Positions 1 through 10,792 of a stretch of DNA of 64,000 nt are shown here, piece by piece. The notes beneath the pieces were generated by a model. The model was not told where the DNA came from, ran no database searches, and worked only from the letters and a program-made list of their open reading frames with translations. A program made the position numbers and the translations under genes. How positions within the stretch are numbered: position 1 is the stretch's first letter; each line of letters opens with the position of its first letter. The DNA is from Alloalcanivorax marinus (GTDB lineage Bacteria > Pseudomonadota > Gammaproteobacteria > Pseudomonadales > Alcanivoracaceae), in NCBI RefSeq assembly GCF_016906305.1, contig NZ_JADDOL010000015.1, forward strand, positions 45,634-109,633, read 5' to 3'.

Positions 1-995
1 GTGCTAGCGGTATTGAGGCAATTCAGGTTTCCGACATCATCAGCGTGGTGGGAGGTTCCTCCGTCCCGGAGAGCAGTGAGTTTCCACTTTATGATGTAGT
101 CATCAGCTTGGTTCTGAATTTGGCGGAACAGCAACAGGCCGGGCCCGATGGCATTCTGGCTTTGCCTGTGAATGTGGATCTTAGTTTGCCCGCCGTGGCG
201 GACATCAGCGCGGTGGTGGGTTTGCATGTTGGAGAGCCCTCAACCGTGGCCATAGGGCCGGCACGACGGGGATTGGATGGTGACTGGCGTACGCGTTTCT
301 ACGCGCCTGACATTACTCTTCTTGTGGATGCCACGGTCAATGTACTTTCACTCCCTGGTGTCTCCGTGGGCGTTGCGGACATCAGTTTACCTCTGGCGGT
401 AAATGCCGGTGGCGGTAACGGCGCCTTTACCTCCGCCCTGTGCGCACGGGGAACCGATAACGATGTTTTTATGGGGATACAACTCAACCGATCAGTCGCA
501 CGTATCGCTTCTGGCCGGATTGATCCGGCCACCGGGGCGGCGGTCACGGAGCCGGTGGAGATTGAGCTGCTGAACTTGTTGCCGTTGCTGTCCGTTCTTT
601 CCGTGGAAGCGGAGATTGAAGGGGAAGTGCCGGGGGTCAGCGAGAATGTAATCCTGGATCCGGAATATCCTTTGTATTGTGATGATAAGGGTTGCGCCGA
701 GGTAGCATTCGAGGATTACGGGCAGGGCCTCTCCGGCCTGGATTTGGATATCGATGTCAGCGATACCAAACTTCTTGAGTTGCCGTTGGGTTGGCTTCTC
801 AATCCTCTTCTTAACGGTCTCACGGGTCTTTTGGATGGTGTGGTTTCTCTGCTCGCCACGGCTTTGATCAACCCGCTCCTGGAAACTCTTGGCCTGGGTT
901 TGGGCAGTATGTCCGTAATGGTTTCGAACGCGAATCAGCAGAATATTCAACTGATCGAGAATGTCGCCATTGTGGAGCTGAGGGCTGAACTCTAG
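1..995 (+). CDS. TadG-like secreted/surface protein, 5' end outside window (partial)
   Basis: This gene enters from the left edge. The frame is open from base 3 with no placeable start, leaving about 330 C-terminal residues. No catalytic motif is visible. The product aligns by eye with the following gene: DIISVVG against DVVGVLG, SLVLNLAEQ against SLIFNLAQQ, and a Leu/Gly-rich C-terminal region with LLETLG against LLQTLG. The two are therefore tandem paralogues. Because the neighbour has a TadG-type N-terminal anchor, an envelope or pilus-associated role is inferred for this one too. Base composition and codon choice are visibly less GC-rich than in genes after base 2930, which hints at later acquisition. 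The specific function is unknown. Confidence 0.7.
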   Translation, partial: ASGIEAIQVSDIISVVGGSSVPESSEFPLYDVVISLVLNLAEQQQAGPDGILALPVNVDLSLPAVADISAVVGLHVGEPSTVAIGPARRGLDGDWRTRFYAPDITLLVDATVNVLSLPGVSVGVADISLPLAVNAGGGNGAFTSALCARGTDNDVFMGIQLNRSVARIASGRIDPATGAAVTEPVEIELLNLLPLLSVLSVEAEIEGEVPGVSENVILDPEYPLYCDDKGCAEVAFEDYGQGLSGLDLDIDVSDTKLLELPLGWLLNPLLNGLTGLLDGVVSLLATALINPLLETLGLGLGSMSVMVSNANQQNIQLIENVAIVELRAEL

Positions 996-1045
996 TCGTG
1001 TGGTCGTCGGGTAACAACAAGCTTCATTTATTCAAGAGAGAAGTT

Positions 1046-2911
1046 ATGCGCAGGCAGAAGGGCGCCTTGATGGTGGTCACGCCGCTTTTGATGGTGTTGA
1101 TCGTAATGCTGGGGGTGATGGCGCTGGATGGCGCCCGATTGATGTCGCTACAGAAGGAACTGCAGAGTCAGGCGAATGCCGCCGCCACGGCGGCGGCCGG
1201 TGGTGTGCAAGCTTGTGGTGGAGCGGGGCAGGCGGCGATGGTCAATGCGGCAACCGTTGCGGCCAAAGCGCAGGGCTTCGATGAAGCGGCCTCCAGCATG
1301 GCGGTGCGGACCGGGGTCGTGGAAGCAGATGGGGCGAAAGTCCTCTCCTTCAAGCCGGAAGATAATTATCTGCTTACGAACGGCGTGTCGGTGCATATCG
1401 AGAGGCAAGAGCCGATCAGCCGGCTTTTGCCCGAAAGCGTCTTCGGCACCGTCAACTTGACCGCGGATGCCGCGGCGCGCAAGGAGGTCTACGCGACCTT
1501 CTATACGGAATCTTTTACGGCTCAGTTATCCACCGCGGGTTCGCCGCTGCTAGAGCCCATCTTCCAGTATGTTCTTGGTGATAATCAGCTGAACTTGCGT
1601 GCGCTGTCTCTCGAACAGTTGGCGGCAACGGTGGGGGATCTCGAGGATATCGTTGGCTATATTGCGGAAGAGACCCATTTGGGGCTGGATGAGGTGCTCG
1701 GGTCGGAGGTGCCTGCCTATGTCGTCGTCGGTGCGCTCAAGGCGGTGGATGGGCTGGCCTACGATGCGGCGGGGTTACTGGATGACATTATCGCCACGCC
1801 CGGTATCGATACCAATGTGAAATTGCAGGATGTGGTGGGTGTGCTCGGTGAGAGTGCCGTGGACTCCGGTGCAAGGGTGCCGTTGCTGGAGGTGGTGTCG
1901 TCGCTGATCTTCAATCTTGCCCAACAGCCGCCTTTAAATGGCGTGATTGAGTTGAATCTTGATGGACTCACCGGTGCGCTGGGGTTGGATGAGAACATCA
2001 AGCTGGAACTGGCCCTGGAGATCGACAACACCCCGAAGCCGGTGGTGGCGCCGGCCCGTATGATGGAGGGTGAGGACGGTCTTGAGTGGATGGGTACGGT
2101 CACGGGGGCCGATATCCGGTTGCGATTGGATATCCTGTTGGATTTGGGAGGCGCGGCATTTACGCCATTGCGGCTACGCGTACCCATTGAGCTTTCCACG
2201 GGAGCCACTCGCGCCAAGCTGGTCGGCGCCCGTTGTGCGGCGGGAACTCAAAACGAGGTGGGCTTCGATTTTGAGGTGGAACGCAGTGCGCTGACCCTGA
2301 GTACCATGAAGGGCGACGGTTACAATGGTATTGAAGTATTGCTGCTCGGTGCCGAGGAACCACCGGATGATATTTGCTTTCCCGCGATTGCTGACTGGGC
2401 CTGCCCGGTGGAGAGGGAAGGAGTGAATTGGAATTATAAGTACAGCGGGTTGTTGGGGGAGGATTACGGGGACTGTTGTTACCCGCCGATTGAGGCCTGT
2501 GGTCGCGGTCTGCTGGATGTGCAGATCGATTCCTCGCCGGTTACCGGTCGGTCAGTGGTGAGCACGCCTTTGTATTTCGACGACTTGCCTCTGAATCAGT
2601 TTGACGCGCAGACCAAGGAAGTGCGTGGCGACACCGGTGACGTGCTGGCCAGCAGCGTTAATGGGCTACTGGAAGGCATCGAGGTTACTCACGCCAGCCT
2701 GGCTTGCTTGCCTTTGGGGGATGCCCTGAATTTCACGCTGGATGTTCTGCGTCCGGCCATCAACGGCGTGCTGGAACCCCTCTCGCAATACCTGATCGGG
2801 CCTTTGCTGCAAACGCTGGGCGTCGATCTGGCTACGGCTCAAGTGCATGTTATCGCCGCGGATCAGCCGGCCGTGGAGCTACTCGAATACTGCGGCCCGG
2901 ACGGCTGTTGA
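1046..2911 (+). CDS. TadG-like (Flp-pilus/TadE-G type anchor) exported protein
   Basis: A 621-residue protein with a short basic N-terminus, one strongly hydrophobic segment (residues 7-28) and then a long periplasmic or extracellular region. This is the architecture of TadG-like pilus-assembly-related proteins. An Ala-rich stretch (about 36-52) follows the anchor. A Cys cluster at about residues 443-480 (CFP...ACP...DCC...EAC) suggests disulphides. The start at 1046 was chosen because a GAGAG ribosome site lies 8 bases upstream and the anchor then begins the protein; an in-frame GTG at 998 would add 16 unlikely residues. The gene follows its paralogue by 50 bases and ends inside a terminator. 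It shares the lower-GC style of that paralogue. No tad secretion genes are in the window, so the biological role is inferred only. Confidence 0.75.
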   Translation: MRRQKGALMVVTPLLMVLIVMLGVMALDGARLMSLQKELQSQANAAATAAAGGVQACGGAGQAAMVNAATVAAKAQGFDEAASSMAVRTGVVEADGAKVLSFKPEDNYLLTNGVSVHIERQEPISRLLPESVFGTVNLTADAAARKEVYATFYTESFTAQLSTAGSPLLEPIFQYVLGDNQLNLRALSLEQLAATVGDLEDIVGYIAEETHLGLDEVLGSEVPAYVVVGALKAVDGLAYDAAGLLDDIIATPGIDTNVKLQDVVGVLGESAVDSGARVPLLEVVSSLIFNLAQQPPLNGVIELNLDGLTGALGLDENIKLELALEIDNTPKPVVAPARMMEGEDGLEWMGTVTGADIRLRLDILLDLGGAAFTPLRLRVPIELSTGATRAKLVGARCAAGTQNEVGFDFEVERSALTLSTMKGDGYNGIEVLLLGAEEPPDDICFPAIADWACPVEREGVNWNYKYSGLLGEDYGDCCYPPIEACGRGLLDVQIDSSPVTGRSVVSTPLYFDDLPLNQFDAQTKEVRGDTGDVLASSVNGLLEGIEVTHASLACLPLGDALNFTLDVLRPAINGVLEPLSQYLIGPLLQTLGVDLATAQVHVIAADQPAVELLEYCGPDGC

Positions 2912-2928
2912 GCCGACCGGGCCGCTTT
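2892..2928 (+). terminator. Strong hairpin overlapping the stop codon of the TadG-like gene
   Basis: Nine-base arms GCGGCCCGG and CCGGGCCGC flank an A:A mismatch, a further 5-bp stem (CGGCT/AGCCG) and a GTTG loop, followed by TTT. The TGA stop (2909-2911) lies in the loop. The convergent desaturase gene ends 5 bases beyond, so the hairpin may serve both directions. Confidence 0.7.
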
Positions 2929-2932
2929 CGGA

Positions 2933-4135
2933 TCAGGCGCGGGCCGGGGTGACCCGGTAGCCTTTCAGCGTGCGCACGAAATCCTGCAGGGCGTGGATGC
3001 CGGAGGCTTCCGCGTCGCGGCACCATTGCGCCAGGGAGTCGAGCATTTCCGCCGAGCTGTGGCTGGTCTGGCTCCAGATTTCCTGCAGGCGCAGGCGATA
3101 ATCGTAGATGGTGGCCAGGGTGGCGTTGTGTTCGGTGAGCGTGCTCAGCCGCTTGGTGTGGCGCACCTTGAAGAAGCGCTGGTCGCGGTGCAGCAGGGCG
3201 GCGGCGCGGTTGTAGAGGCCACGGGTGGCGTCGCAGGCGCGGGCCTTTTCCTGCTCGAACACGGGTTTGATCACTTCGCGGCGGTAGTGAGCCATCACCT
3301 GGAAGCGGTGCTGCACCAGGGCGCGCAGGGTGTCCAGGTCCACGGTGTGCTTGTCGCGGGCGACCACCGGCTTGGGCGCCACCTTTTTCACCTTGGCCAG
3401 CCGCAGCACCTCGAAGGTGCGGATCCAGGCCCAGCCCAGGTCGAACTCGAAGCGCCGCACGGAGAGCTTGGCGGAGTTCGGGTAGGTGTGGTGGTTGTTG
3501 TGCAGCTCCTCGCCGCCGATCAGGATGCCCCAGGGCAGCACGTTGCGGGAGGCGTCGCTGCATTCGAAGTTGCGGTAGCCCCAGTAGTGGCCGATGCCGT
3601 TGATGATGCCGGCGGCGGTGATCGGAATCCACATCATCTGCACGGCCCAGACGGTGATGCCGGCTACGCCGAACAGGGCCACATTGATCAGCCCCATGAG
3701 GGTGATGCCGAGCACGCTGTACTTCTGGTAGAGGTTGCGTTCGAGCCAGTCGTCCGGACAGCCGCCGCCGTATTTGTCCAGGGTTTCCTGGTTGACGGCT
3801 TCCGCCTGGTAGAGCTCGGCGCCTTCCCGCAGCACCTTGCGCAGGCCCAGGACCTGCGGGCTGTGCGGGTCTTCCTCGCCGTCGCAGCGAGCGTGGTGCT
3901 TGCGGTGGATAGCGGTCCAGGCGCGGGTGCCCATGCCGGTGGTCATCCACAGCCAGAACCGGAAGAAGTGCTTCAGGGCCGGATGCAGGTCCAGAGCGCG
4001 GTGGGCGGAATAGCGGTGCAGGTACACGGTCACGCTGACGATGGTTACGTGGGTCAGCGCCAGGGTGATCAGCACCAGGGTCCAGGGGCCGGGCGAGAGC
4101 AGGCCGCCGGAAAGGAAGTTAAGTACGTCGTTCAT
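2933..4135 (-). CDS. Acyl-CoA/acyl-lipid delta-9-type fatty acid desaturase
   Basis: A 400-residue membrane-bound di-iron desaturase that introduces a double bond into long-chain acyl chains, using electrons from a reductase not present here. The three histidine boxes of the stearoyl-CoA desaturase/DesA family are clear: HRYSAHR (40-46), HRKHH (77-81) and HNNHH (212-216). Hydrophobic segments at about 15-38, 52-70 and 141-180 form the membrane domain. The C-terminal region beyond residue 300 is charged and longer than the minimal DesA fold. The gene stands alone between convergent TadG and co-directional hyuA-like genes. The family is certain; substrate (acyl-CoA or phospholipid) is not. Confidence 0.9.
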   Translation of the reverse strand: MNDVLNFLSGGLLSPGPWTLVLITLALTHVTIVSVTVYLHRYSAHRALDLHPALKHFFRFWLWMTTGMGTRAWTAIHRKHHARCDGEEDPHSPQVLGLRKVLREGAELYQAEAVNQETLDKYGGGCPDDWLERNLYQKYSVLGITLMGLINVALFGVAGITVWAVQMMWIPITAAGIINGIGHYWGYRNFECSDASRNVLPWGILIGGEELHNNHHTYPNSAKLSVRRFEFDLGWAWIRTFEVLRLAKVKKVAPKPVVARDKHTVDLDTLRALVQHRFQVMAHYRREVIKPVFEQEKARACDATRGLYNRAAALLHRDQRFFKVRHTKRLSTLTEHNATLATIYDYRLRLQEIWSQTSHSSAEMLDSLAQWCRDAEASGIHALQDFVRTLKGYRVTPARA

Positions 4136-4158
4136 GGGGATGCGTATCGTTGTGGTGA

Positions 4159-6123
<1,965 letters not shown>

Positions 6124-6221
6124 GGTGTCTCCGTGTTCCGTGTCCACTACAATGCGCACTCATACTAATGTGCCCGGCGGGTGCATGCACTCGCCCGCGA
6201 CCCCGGATGCCTTGCCCGACC

Positions 6222-7031
6222 ATGCCTGAACTGCCCGAAGTGGAAACCACCCGGCGCGGCATCGAGCCCTATGTGGCCGGCCGCGTGCTGACCGCCGTCA
6301 CCGTTCGTGAACCGCGCCTGCGCTGGCCGGTGGACGCCCGGGTGGGCGACCTGCGTGACCGCCCGATCCGTGCCCTGCGACGCCGCGCCAAGTACCTTTT
6401 GATGGATCTGGGCGATCTGGAACTGGGCATCCATCTGGGCATGTCCGGCACCCTGCGGGTGGTCGAAGGGGACACGCCCCTGCGCAAACACGACCATGTG
6501 GATCTGCACCTGGATTCCGGCCGGCTGCTGCGGTTCAACGACCCGCGCCGGTTCGGCGCGGTGCTCTATCTGGGCGAAGGGCTGAGTCACCCGCTGCTGG
6601 CCAATCTGGGCCCGGAACCCCTGGAGGACGCCTTCGACGGCGACTGGCTGTACGCCCGCAGCCGGGGCCGCAAGGTGTCGGTGAAGAGCTTTATCATGGA
6701 CAACGCCACGGTGGTCGGGGTGGGCAACATCTACGCCCAGGAAAGCCTGTTCCTGGCCGGTATCCATCCGTCCCGCCCGGCCGGTCGCATCAGCCTGGCC
6801 CGCTACCAGCGCCTGGCCCTGTCGATTCGCGCGGTGCTGGCCAAGGCCATCGAGGCCGGCGGCACCACCCTGCGGGACTTCACCCGCGCCGACGGTCAGC
6901 CGGGCTACTTCGCCCAGCAACTGCGGGTTTACGGCCGGGCCGGGCAGCCCTGCCCGCAGTGCGGCGCCCCGTTGCGCGGCGGCCGCCACGGCCAGCGCAG
7001 CACCGTGTTCTGCGCCGCCTGCCAGCGCTAG
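6222..7031 (+). CDS. mutM: Formamidopyrimidine-DNA glycosylase (Fpg/MutM)
   Basis: A 269-residue base-excision repair enzyme that removes 8-oxoguanine and formamidopyrimidines and cleaves the abasic site. The mature N-terminus is Pro-Glu-Leu-Pro-Glu-Val-Glu, giving the catalytic proline and Glu3. The C-terminal zinc finger is present as CPQCG (about 244-248) and CAACQR at the end, so all four zinc Cys are retained. The internal ATG at 6222 was chosen over 6168 because the catalytic Pro must follow the initiator Met. It is divergent from the hydantoinase gene with about 98 bases between starts. Length is standard for the family. Confidence 0.96.
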   Translation: MPELPEVETTRRGIEPYVAGRVLTAVTVREPRLRWPVDARVGDLRDRPIRALRRRAKYLLMDLGDLELGIHLGMSGTLRVVEGDTPLRKHDHVDLHLDSGRLLRFNDPRRFGAVLYLGEGLSHPLLANLGPEPLEDAFDGDWLYARSRGRKVSVKSFIMDNATVVGVGNIYAQESLFLAGIHPSRPAGRISLARYQRLALSIRAVLAKAIEAGGTTLRDFTRADGQPGYFAQQLRVYGRAGQPCPQCGAPLRGGRHGQRSTVFCAACQR

Positions 7032-7225
7032 GGCGTCGTATTGCCGCTCTCATGACAAAGCTGTAGATTGTGAAGTGCATGTCGGAAGAAAAATGTCTTA
7101 GAAACGACAATAGGTTGGGAACGAAAACAACCGTATTACATTAACAAGCCTCCGGTGGACGCCATTGGCGTGCCGGGGCCCATCGGCGATGCCCATCGAC
7201 GATGCAGAGCAAGAGGGGAACCACC

Positions 7226-7579
7226 ATGAAGCGAGCTTTGCGCCTGGTCGCCGCCACCGCCCTCGCCTCGACGTTGTCGCTCGGCGGGCCGGCTCAGGCC
7301 CGTGAGATGGAGATGGACGGCGCCCGCCCGTCGGCGCTGGCCATGTTCGGCGATGCCTTGATCGTACGCCCGGTGATGACCGTGGCCACCGTGGGCGCCG
7401 CCGCCGTCTGGCTGGTGACGCTGCCGTTCAGCGCGATCGGCGGTAATACCGGCGAGGCCGCCGAGACCCTGGTGAAGGACCCCGCCGCCACCGCCTTCGT
7501 GCGCTGCCTGGGCTGTACCCCACGGCAACACGAACGTCTGCGCGCCGAGAAACGGGTGGCGCAAGCCAACGACGAGTAA
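7226..7579 (+). CDS. Small exported protein with one hydrophobic segment, unknown function
   Basis: A 117-residue protein with a clear signal peptide (basic start, hydrophobic core, cleavage after about AQA at residue 26) and a second hydrophobic segment at about 50-70. A CxxC pair (Cys94, Cys97) near the charged C-terminus could bind metal or form a disulphide. I do not recognise a named family, although similar small proteins are sometimes labelled multidrug-transporter-like. The ATG at 7226 has GAGGGGA upstream; an earlier ATG at 7202 would spoil the signal peptide. The 194 bases upstream include an AT-rich stretch (7070-7145), the likely promoter area, but no clear boxes. A strong terminator follows. 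Confidence 0.7.
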   Translation: MKRALRLVAATALASTLSLGGPAQAREMEMDGARPSALAMFGDALIVRPVMTVATVGAAAVWLVTLPFSAIGGNTGEAAETLVKDPAATAFVRCLGCTPRQHERLRAEKRVAQANDE

Positions 7580-7614
7580 TCCGACCGCGCCTTCAGCCGC
7601 GATCCACCCGGATC

Positions 7615-7653
7615 AAAAAAGCCCCGCCTTGCTTCCGCAAGGCGGGGCTTTTT
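7615..7653. terminator. Bidirectional rho-independent terminator
   Basis: A 12-bp perfect stem (GCCCCGCCTTGC/GCAAGGCGGGGC, 7621-7632 and 7637-7648) with a TTCC loop, flanked by six A on one side and five T on the other. It lies between the convergent small exported protein and the RND pump gene and can stop transcription from both. Confidence 0.92.
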
Positions 7654-7694
7654 CATGGTGGTGGAACCAGGGCGGGCCGGGCCCGCCGTTCCGG

Positions 7695-10600
7695 TCAGTG
7701 GGTCACCGCCCCGTGTTCGCCGTCGTCGTGGCCTTCGTCGCGGCCCAGCAGCATGTACATGGCCGGCACCACGAACAGGGTGAACAGGGTACCGATGGTC
7801 ATGCCGGCGGCCACCACCAGGCCGATGGCGAAGCGGGCGCCGCCGCCGGGGCCACTGGCGATCAGCAGCGGTACCATGGCCAGCACCAGCGCCGCGGTGG
7901 TCATCAGCACCGGCCGCAGCCGCACGGCGGCGGCGTGTTCGATGGCGCGGCGCTTGCTCATGCCCTCGTCCTGCATCTTGTTGGCGAACTCCACGATCAG
8001 GATCCCGTGTTTCGATATCACGCCGATCAGGGTCACCAGGCCCACCTGGGTGTAGATGTTCAGGGTGGTCAGGCCCAGGCTCACGAAGATCATGGCCCCG
8101 CACACCGACATGGGCACGGTGATCAGCATGATGATCGGGTCACGCCAGGACTCGAACTGGGCGGCCAGCACCAGATAGATCACGATCAGCGCGAAGAAGA
8201 AGGTAATGATCAGGTCGCTGCCTTCTTTCTTGAACTGACGGGACTGGCCGGAATAATCCACCGAGTAGCCCGGCGGCAGGGTTTCCGCCGCGGCCCGTTC
8301 CAGCGTGCCGAGCGCCTCGCCCAGGGTGACGCCGGGCCGTTGTACCCCGGAGATGGTCACCGCGTTCAGCTGTTGGAAGCGCTTCAGCTGCTGGGGCTGC
8401 ACGGTTTCCTCCAGGCTGATCACCGTGGCCAGCGGCACCAGGTCACCGGCGCCGGTGCGCACGTAATACTGCTTGAGCTGCTCCGGCGTCAGCCGGCCGC
8501 TGCGCTCCACCTGGGGAATCACCTTGTAGGAGCGGTTCTCCAGGGAGAAGCGGTTGGCGTAGCCGCCGGCCAGCATGGCGCCCATTTCCTGGGCCAGCTG
8601 CTGCATGGTGATGCCCAGGCTGGCGGCCTTCTCCCGGTCGATGACGATGTTGTAGCGCGGCTTGTCGATCTTCAGGTCCGAGTCCATGAAGATGAACTTG
8701 TTGCTGGCCCGGGCCTTGGCCAGCACCTCGTTGGCGAACTCCTGCAGGTTCTCGGTGGGCTCGGTGGTGCCGATCACGAACTCCACCGGCAGCATGCCGC
8801 CGGCGGTGGGCAGGGAGGGCGGCACGAACGAGGCCACCTGCAGGCCGGCGATGCTGTTGATCTTCTCGGACAGCTCGGTGTTGGCTTCCGCGGTGGTCTG
8901 GTCGCGCTCGTTCCAGCTTTTCAGCACGAAGCCGGCCAGCGCCGTGTTGGACGCGGCGGTGCCGGCACCGCCGCCGATGCCGTTGAGCAGAAACACATTG
9001 CCCACCGAGGGCATGCTGTCGGCAATCTGATTGAACTCCCGGGTAAAGGGCTCCAGATAATCCAGCGTCACGTAGGGGTCGGCGGTGGACGAGGTCAGCA
9101 CGAAGCCCTGGTCCTCCGCCGGCTCCAGCTCACTGGGCGAAGTGACGAACAGGAAGTAGCAGGACACCAGGATCACCAGGCCGAACACATAGATCACCGG
9201 CCGGTCGTTGAGGGCGCCGTGCAGGCGCCGCTCGTAGCCTCTCTCCAGCTTCTCGAAGTTGCGGTTCAGCCACCGTTCGAAGCGGTGGCCTTCCCGGTTC
9301 GGGTCGTGGGGCTTGAGGATCTTGGCGGCCATCATCGGCGACAGGGTCAGCGCCACGATGCCGGAGAGCAGCACGGCGCCGGCCAGGGAGAAGGCGAACT
9401 CCACGAACAGGGTACCGGTGAGCCCGCCCATGAAACCGATGGGCAGGTACACCGCCACCAGCGTGGTGGTCATCGCCACCACCGGCCAGGCCAGTTCCCG
9501 GGCCCCCTTGATGGCGGCGTCGAACGGTGACAGGCCCTCCTCCACGTGCCGGTGCACGTTCTCCAGCACGATGATGGCGTCGTCCACCACGATGCCGATG
9601 GCGAGCACCATGGCCAGCAGAGTCAGCAGGTTGATGGAAAAGCCCATCAACAGCATCAGGAACAGGGCGCCCACCATGGACAGTGGCACCGCGATGGCCG
9701 GGATCAACACCGAGCGCAGAGAGCCCAGGAACAGGTAGATCACCAGGATCACGATCAGCACCGCTTCCACCAGGGTCTTCACCACCTCGTCGATGGAGTC
9801 CTGGATGTACTCGGTGCCGTCGTAGGGAATGTCGCCGCTCATGCCTTCCGGCAGCTGCGGGAAGATCTGGTTCTCCAGGACCTTGCGCACTTCCGCGATC
9901 ACGTCCAGGGCGTTGGCGTCGGTGGCCACTTCCACGCCGATAAAGGTGGCCTGCTTGCCGTTGAAGGTCACCGACGACTGATAGGACTCCGAGCCCAGCT
10001 CCACGTCCGCCACGTCGCCGAGGCGGACGATGGCGTTGCCTTCGGAACGGATGATCAGACGCTCGAACTGCTCCGCGGAGTTCAGATCGGTGCCGGCCTT
10101 CAGGTCCAGGGCCACGTTGGTGCCCTTGGTGCTGCCCACCGCGGCCAGCACGTTCTGCTGTTGCAGGGCGCCGTACACGTCCGAGGGCGTCACGCCCAGG
10201 GCGGCCATGCGCTCCGCCTTGAGCCAGGCGCGCATGGCGAAGGTGCGGTCGCCGAGCACGCGGGCGCGCTGCACGCCGGGAATGGTGGCCAGCTTGGGCT
10301 GCACCTCGCGGACGATGTAATCGGTGATCTGGTTGTTGTCGAGAATCTCCGAGGAGAACGACAGGTACATGGAGGCGATGTCCTCGCCCACCGCCAGTTC
10401 GATGGTCGGGTCCTCGGACTCCTGCGGCAGCTCGCTGCGCATCTTGTTGACCTTGGCCACGATCTGCGTGAGCGCCTCGTTGGGGTCGGCGCCCAGGCGG
10501 ATGTAGGCCTGGATCGAGGACGCGCCCTGCAGCGAGGTGGAGACCAGATAATCGATGCCCTCGGCGGAGGCGATTTCCTGTTCCAGGGGCGTGGTGATAA

Positions 10601-10784
10601 AGCCCTGGATCAGGTCCGCGTCGGCGCCGGTGTAGACCGTGGTCACGGTGACCACGGCGTTTTCCATTTCCGGATACTGGCGCACGTTCAGCTCCGTGGC
10701 GGCGCGCAGGCCGAGCAGGAAGATGAACAGGCTGACCACGCTGGCCAGCACCGGTTTATTGATGAAAATATCCGTGAATTTCAT
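7695..10784 (-). CDS. RND (HAE-1) multidrug efflux permease
   Basis: A 1029-residue inner-membrane proton-drug antiporter of the AcrB/MexF superfamily. It has an N-terminal TM helix (about 10-30), a large periplasmic porter loop, then TM helices including the proton-relay segment with adjacent aspartates (GIVVDDAIIVLENV, about 400-413). The same two-repeat layout appears in the second half. Length matches the family. It follows its adaptor gene by 8 bases and both are transcribed leftward as one unit. No outer-membrane factor lies next to it, so it probably uses an OprM/TolC-type channel encoded elsewhere, possibly the one at 29538-31061. The substrate cannot be told from sequence. Confidence 0.95.
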   Translation of the reverse strand: MKFTDIFINKPVLASVVSLFIFLLGLRAATELNVRQYPEMENAVVTVTTVYTGADADLIQGFITTPLEQEIASAEGIDYLVSTSLQGASSIQAYIRLGADPNEALTQIVAKVNKMRSELPQESEDPTIELAVGEDIASMYLSFSSEILDNNQITDYIVREVQPKLATIPGVQRARVLGDRTFAMRAWLKAERMAALGVTPSDVYGALQQQNVLAAVGSTKGTNVALDLKAGTDLNSAEQFERLIIRSEGNAIVRLGDVADVELGSESYQSSVTFNGKQATFIGVEVATDANALDVIAEVRKVLENQIFPQLPEGMSGDIPYDGTEYIQDSIDEVVKTLVEAVLIVILVIYLFLGSLRSVLIPAIAVPLSMVGALFLMLLMGFSINLLTLLAMVLAIGIVVDDAIIVLENVHRHVEEGLSPFDAAIKGARELAWPVVAMTTTLVAVYLPIGFMGGLTGTLFVEFAFSLAGAVLLSGIVALTLSPMMAAKILKPHDPNREGHRFERWLNRNFEKLERGYERRLHGALNDRPVIYVFGLVILVSCYFLFVTSPSELEPAEDQGFVLTSSTADPYVTLDYLEPFTREFNQIADSMPSVGNVFLLNGIGGGAGTAASNTALAGFVLKSWNERDQTTAEANTELSEKINSIAGLQVASFVPPSLPTAGGMLPVEFVIGTTEPTENLQEFANEVLAKARASNKFIFMDSDLKIDKPRYNIVIDREKAASLGITMQQLAQEMGAMLAGGYANRFSLENRSYKVIPQVERSGRLTPEQLKQYYVRTGAGDLVPLATVISLEETVQPQQLKRFQQLNAVTISGVQRPGVTLGEALGTLERAAAETLPPGYSVDYSGQSRQFKKEGSDLIITFFFALIVIYLVLAAQFESWRDPIIMLITVPMSVCGAMIFVSLGLTTLNIYTQVGLVTLIGVISKHGILIVEFANKMQDEGMSKRRAIEHAAAVRLRPVLMTTAALVLAMVPLLIASGPGGGARFAIGLVVAAGMTIGTLFTLFVVPAMYMLLGRDEGHDDGEHGAVTH

Positions 10785-10792
10785 GGGTGGCC

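Noticed and set aside
998..1045. Upstream GTG start for the second TadG-like gene
   Set aside because: No Shine-Dalgarno, and it adds 16 residues before the basic/hydrophobic anchor; ATG 1046 has a good site.
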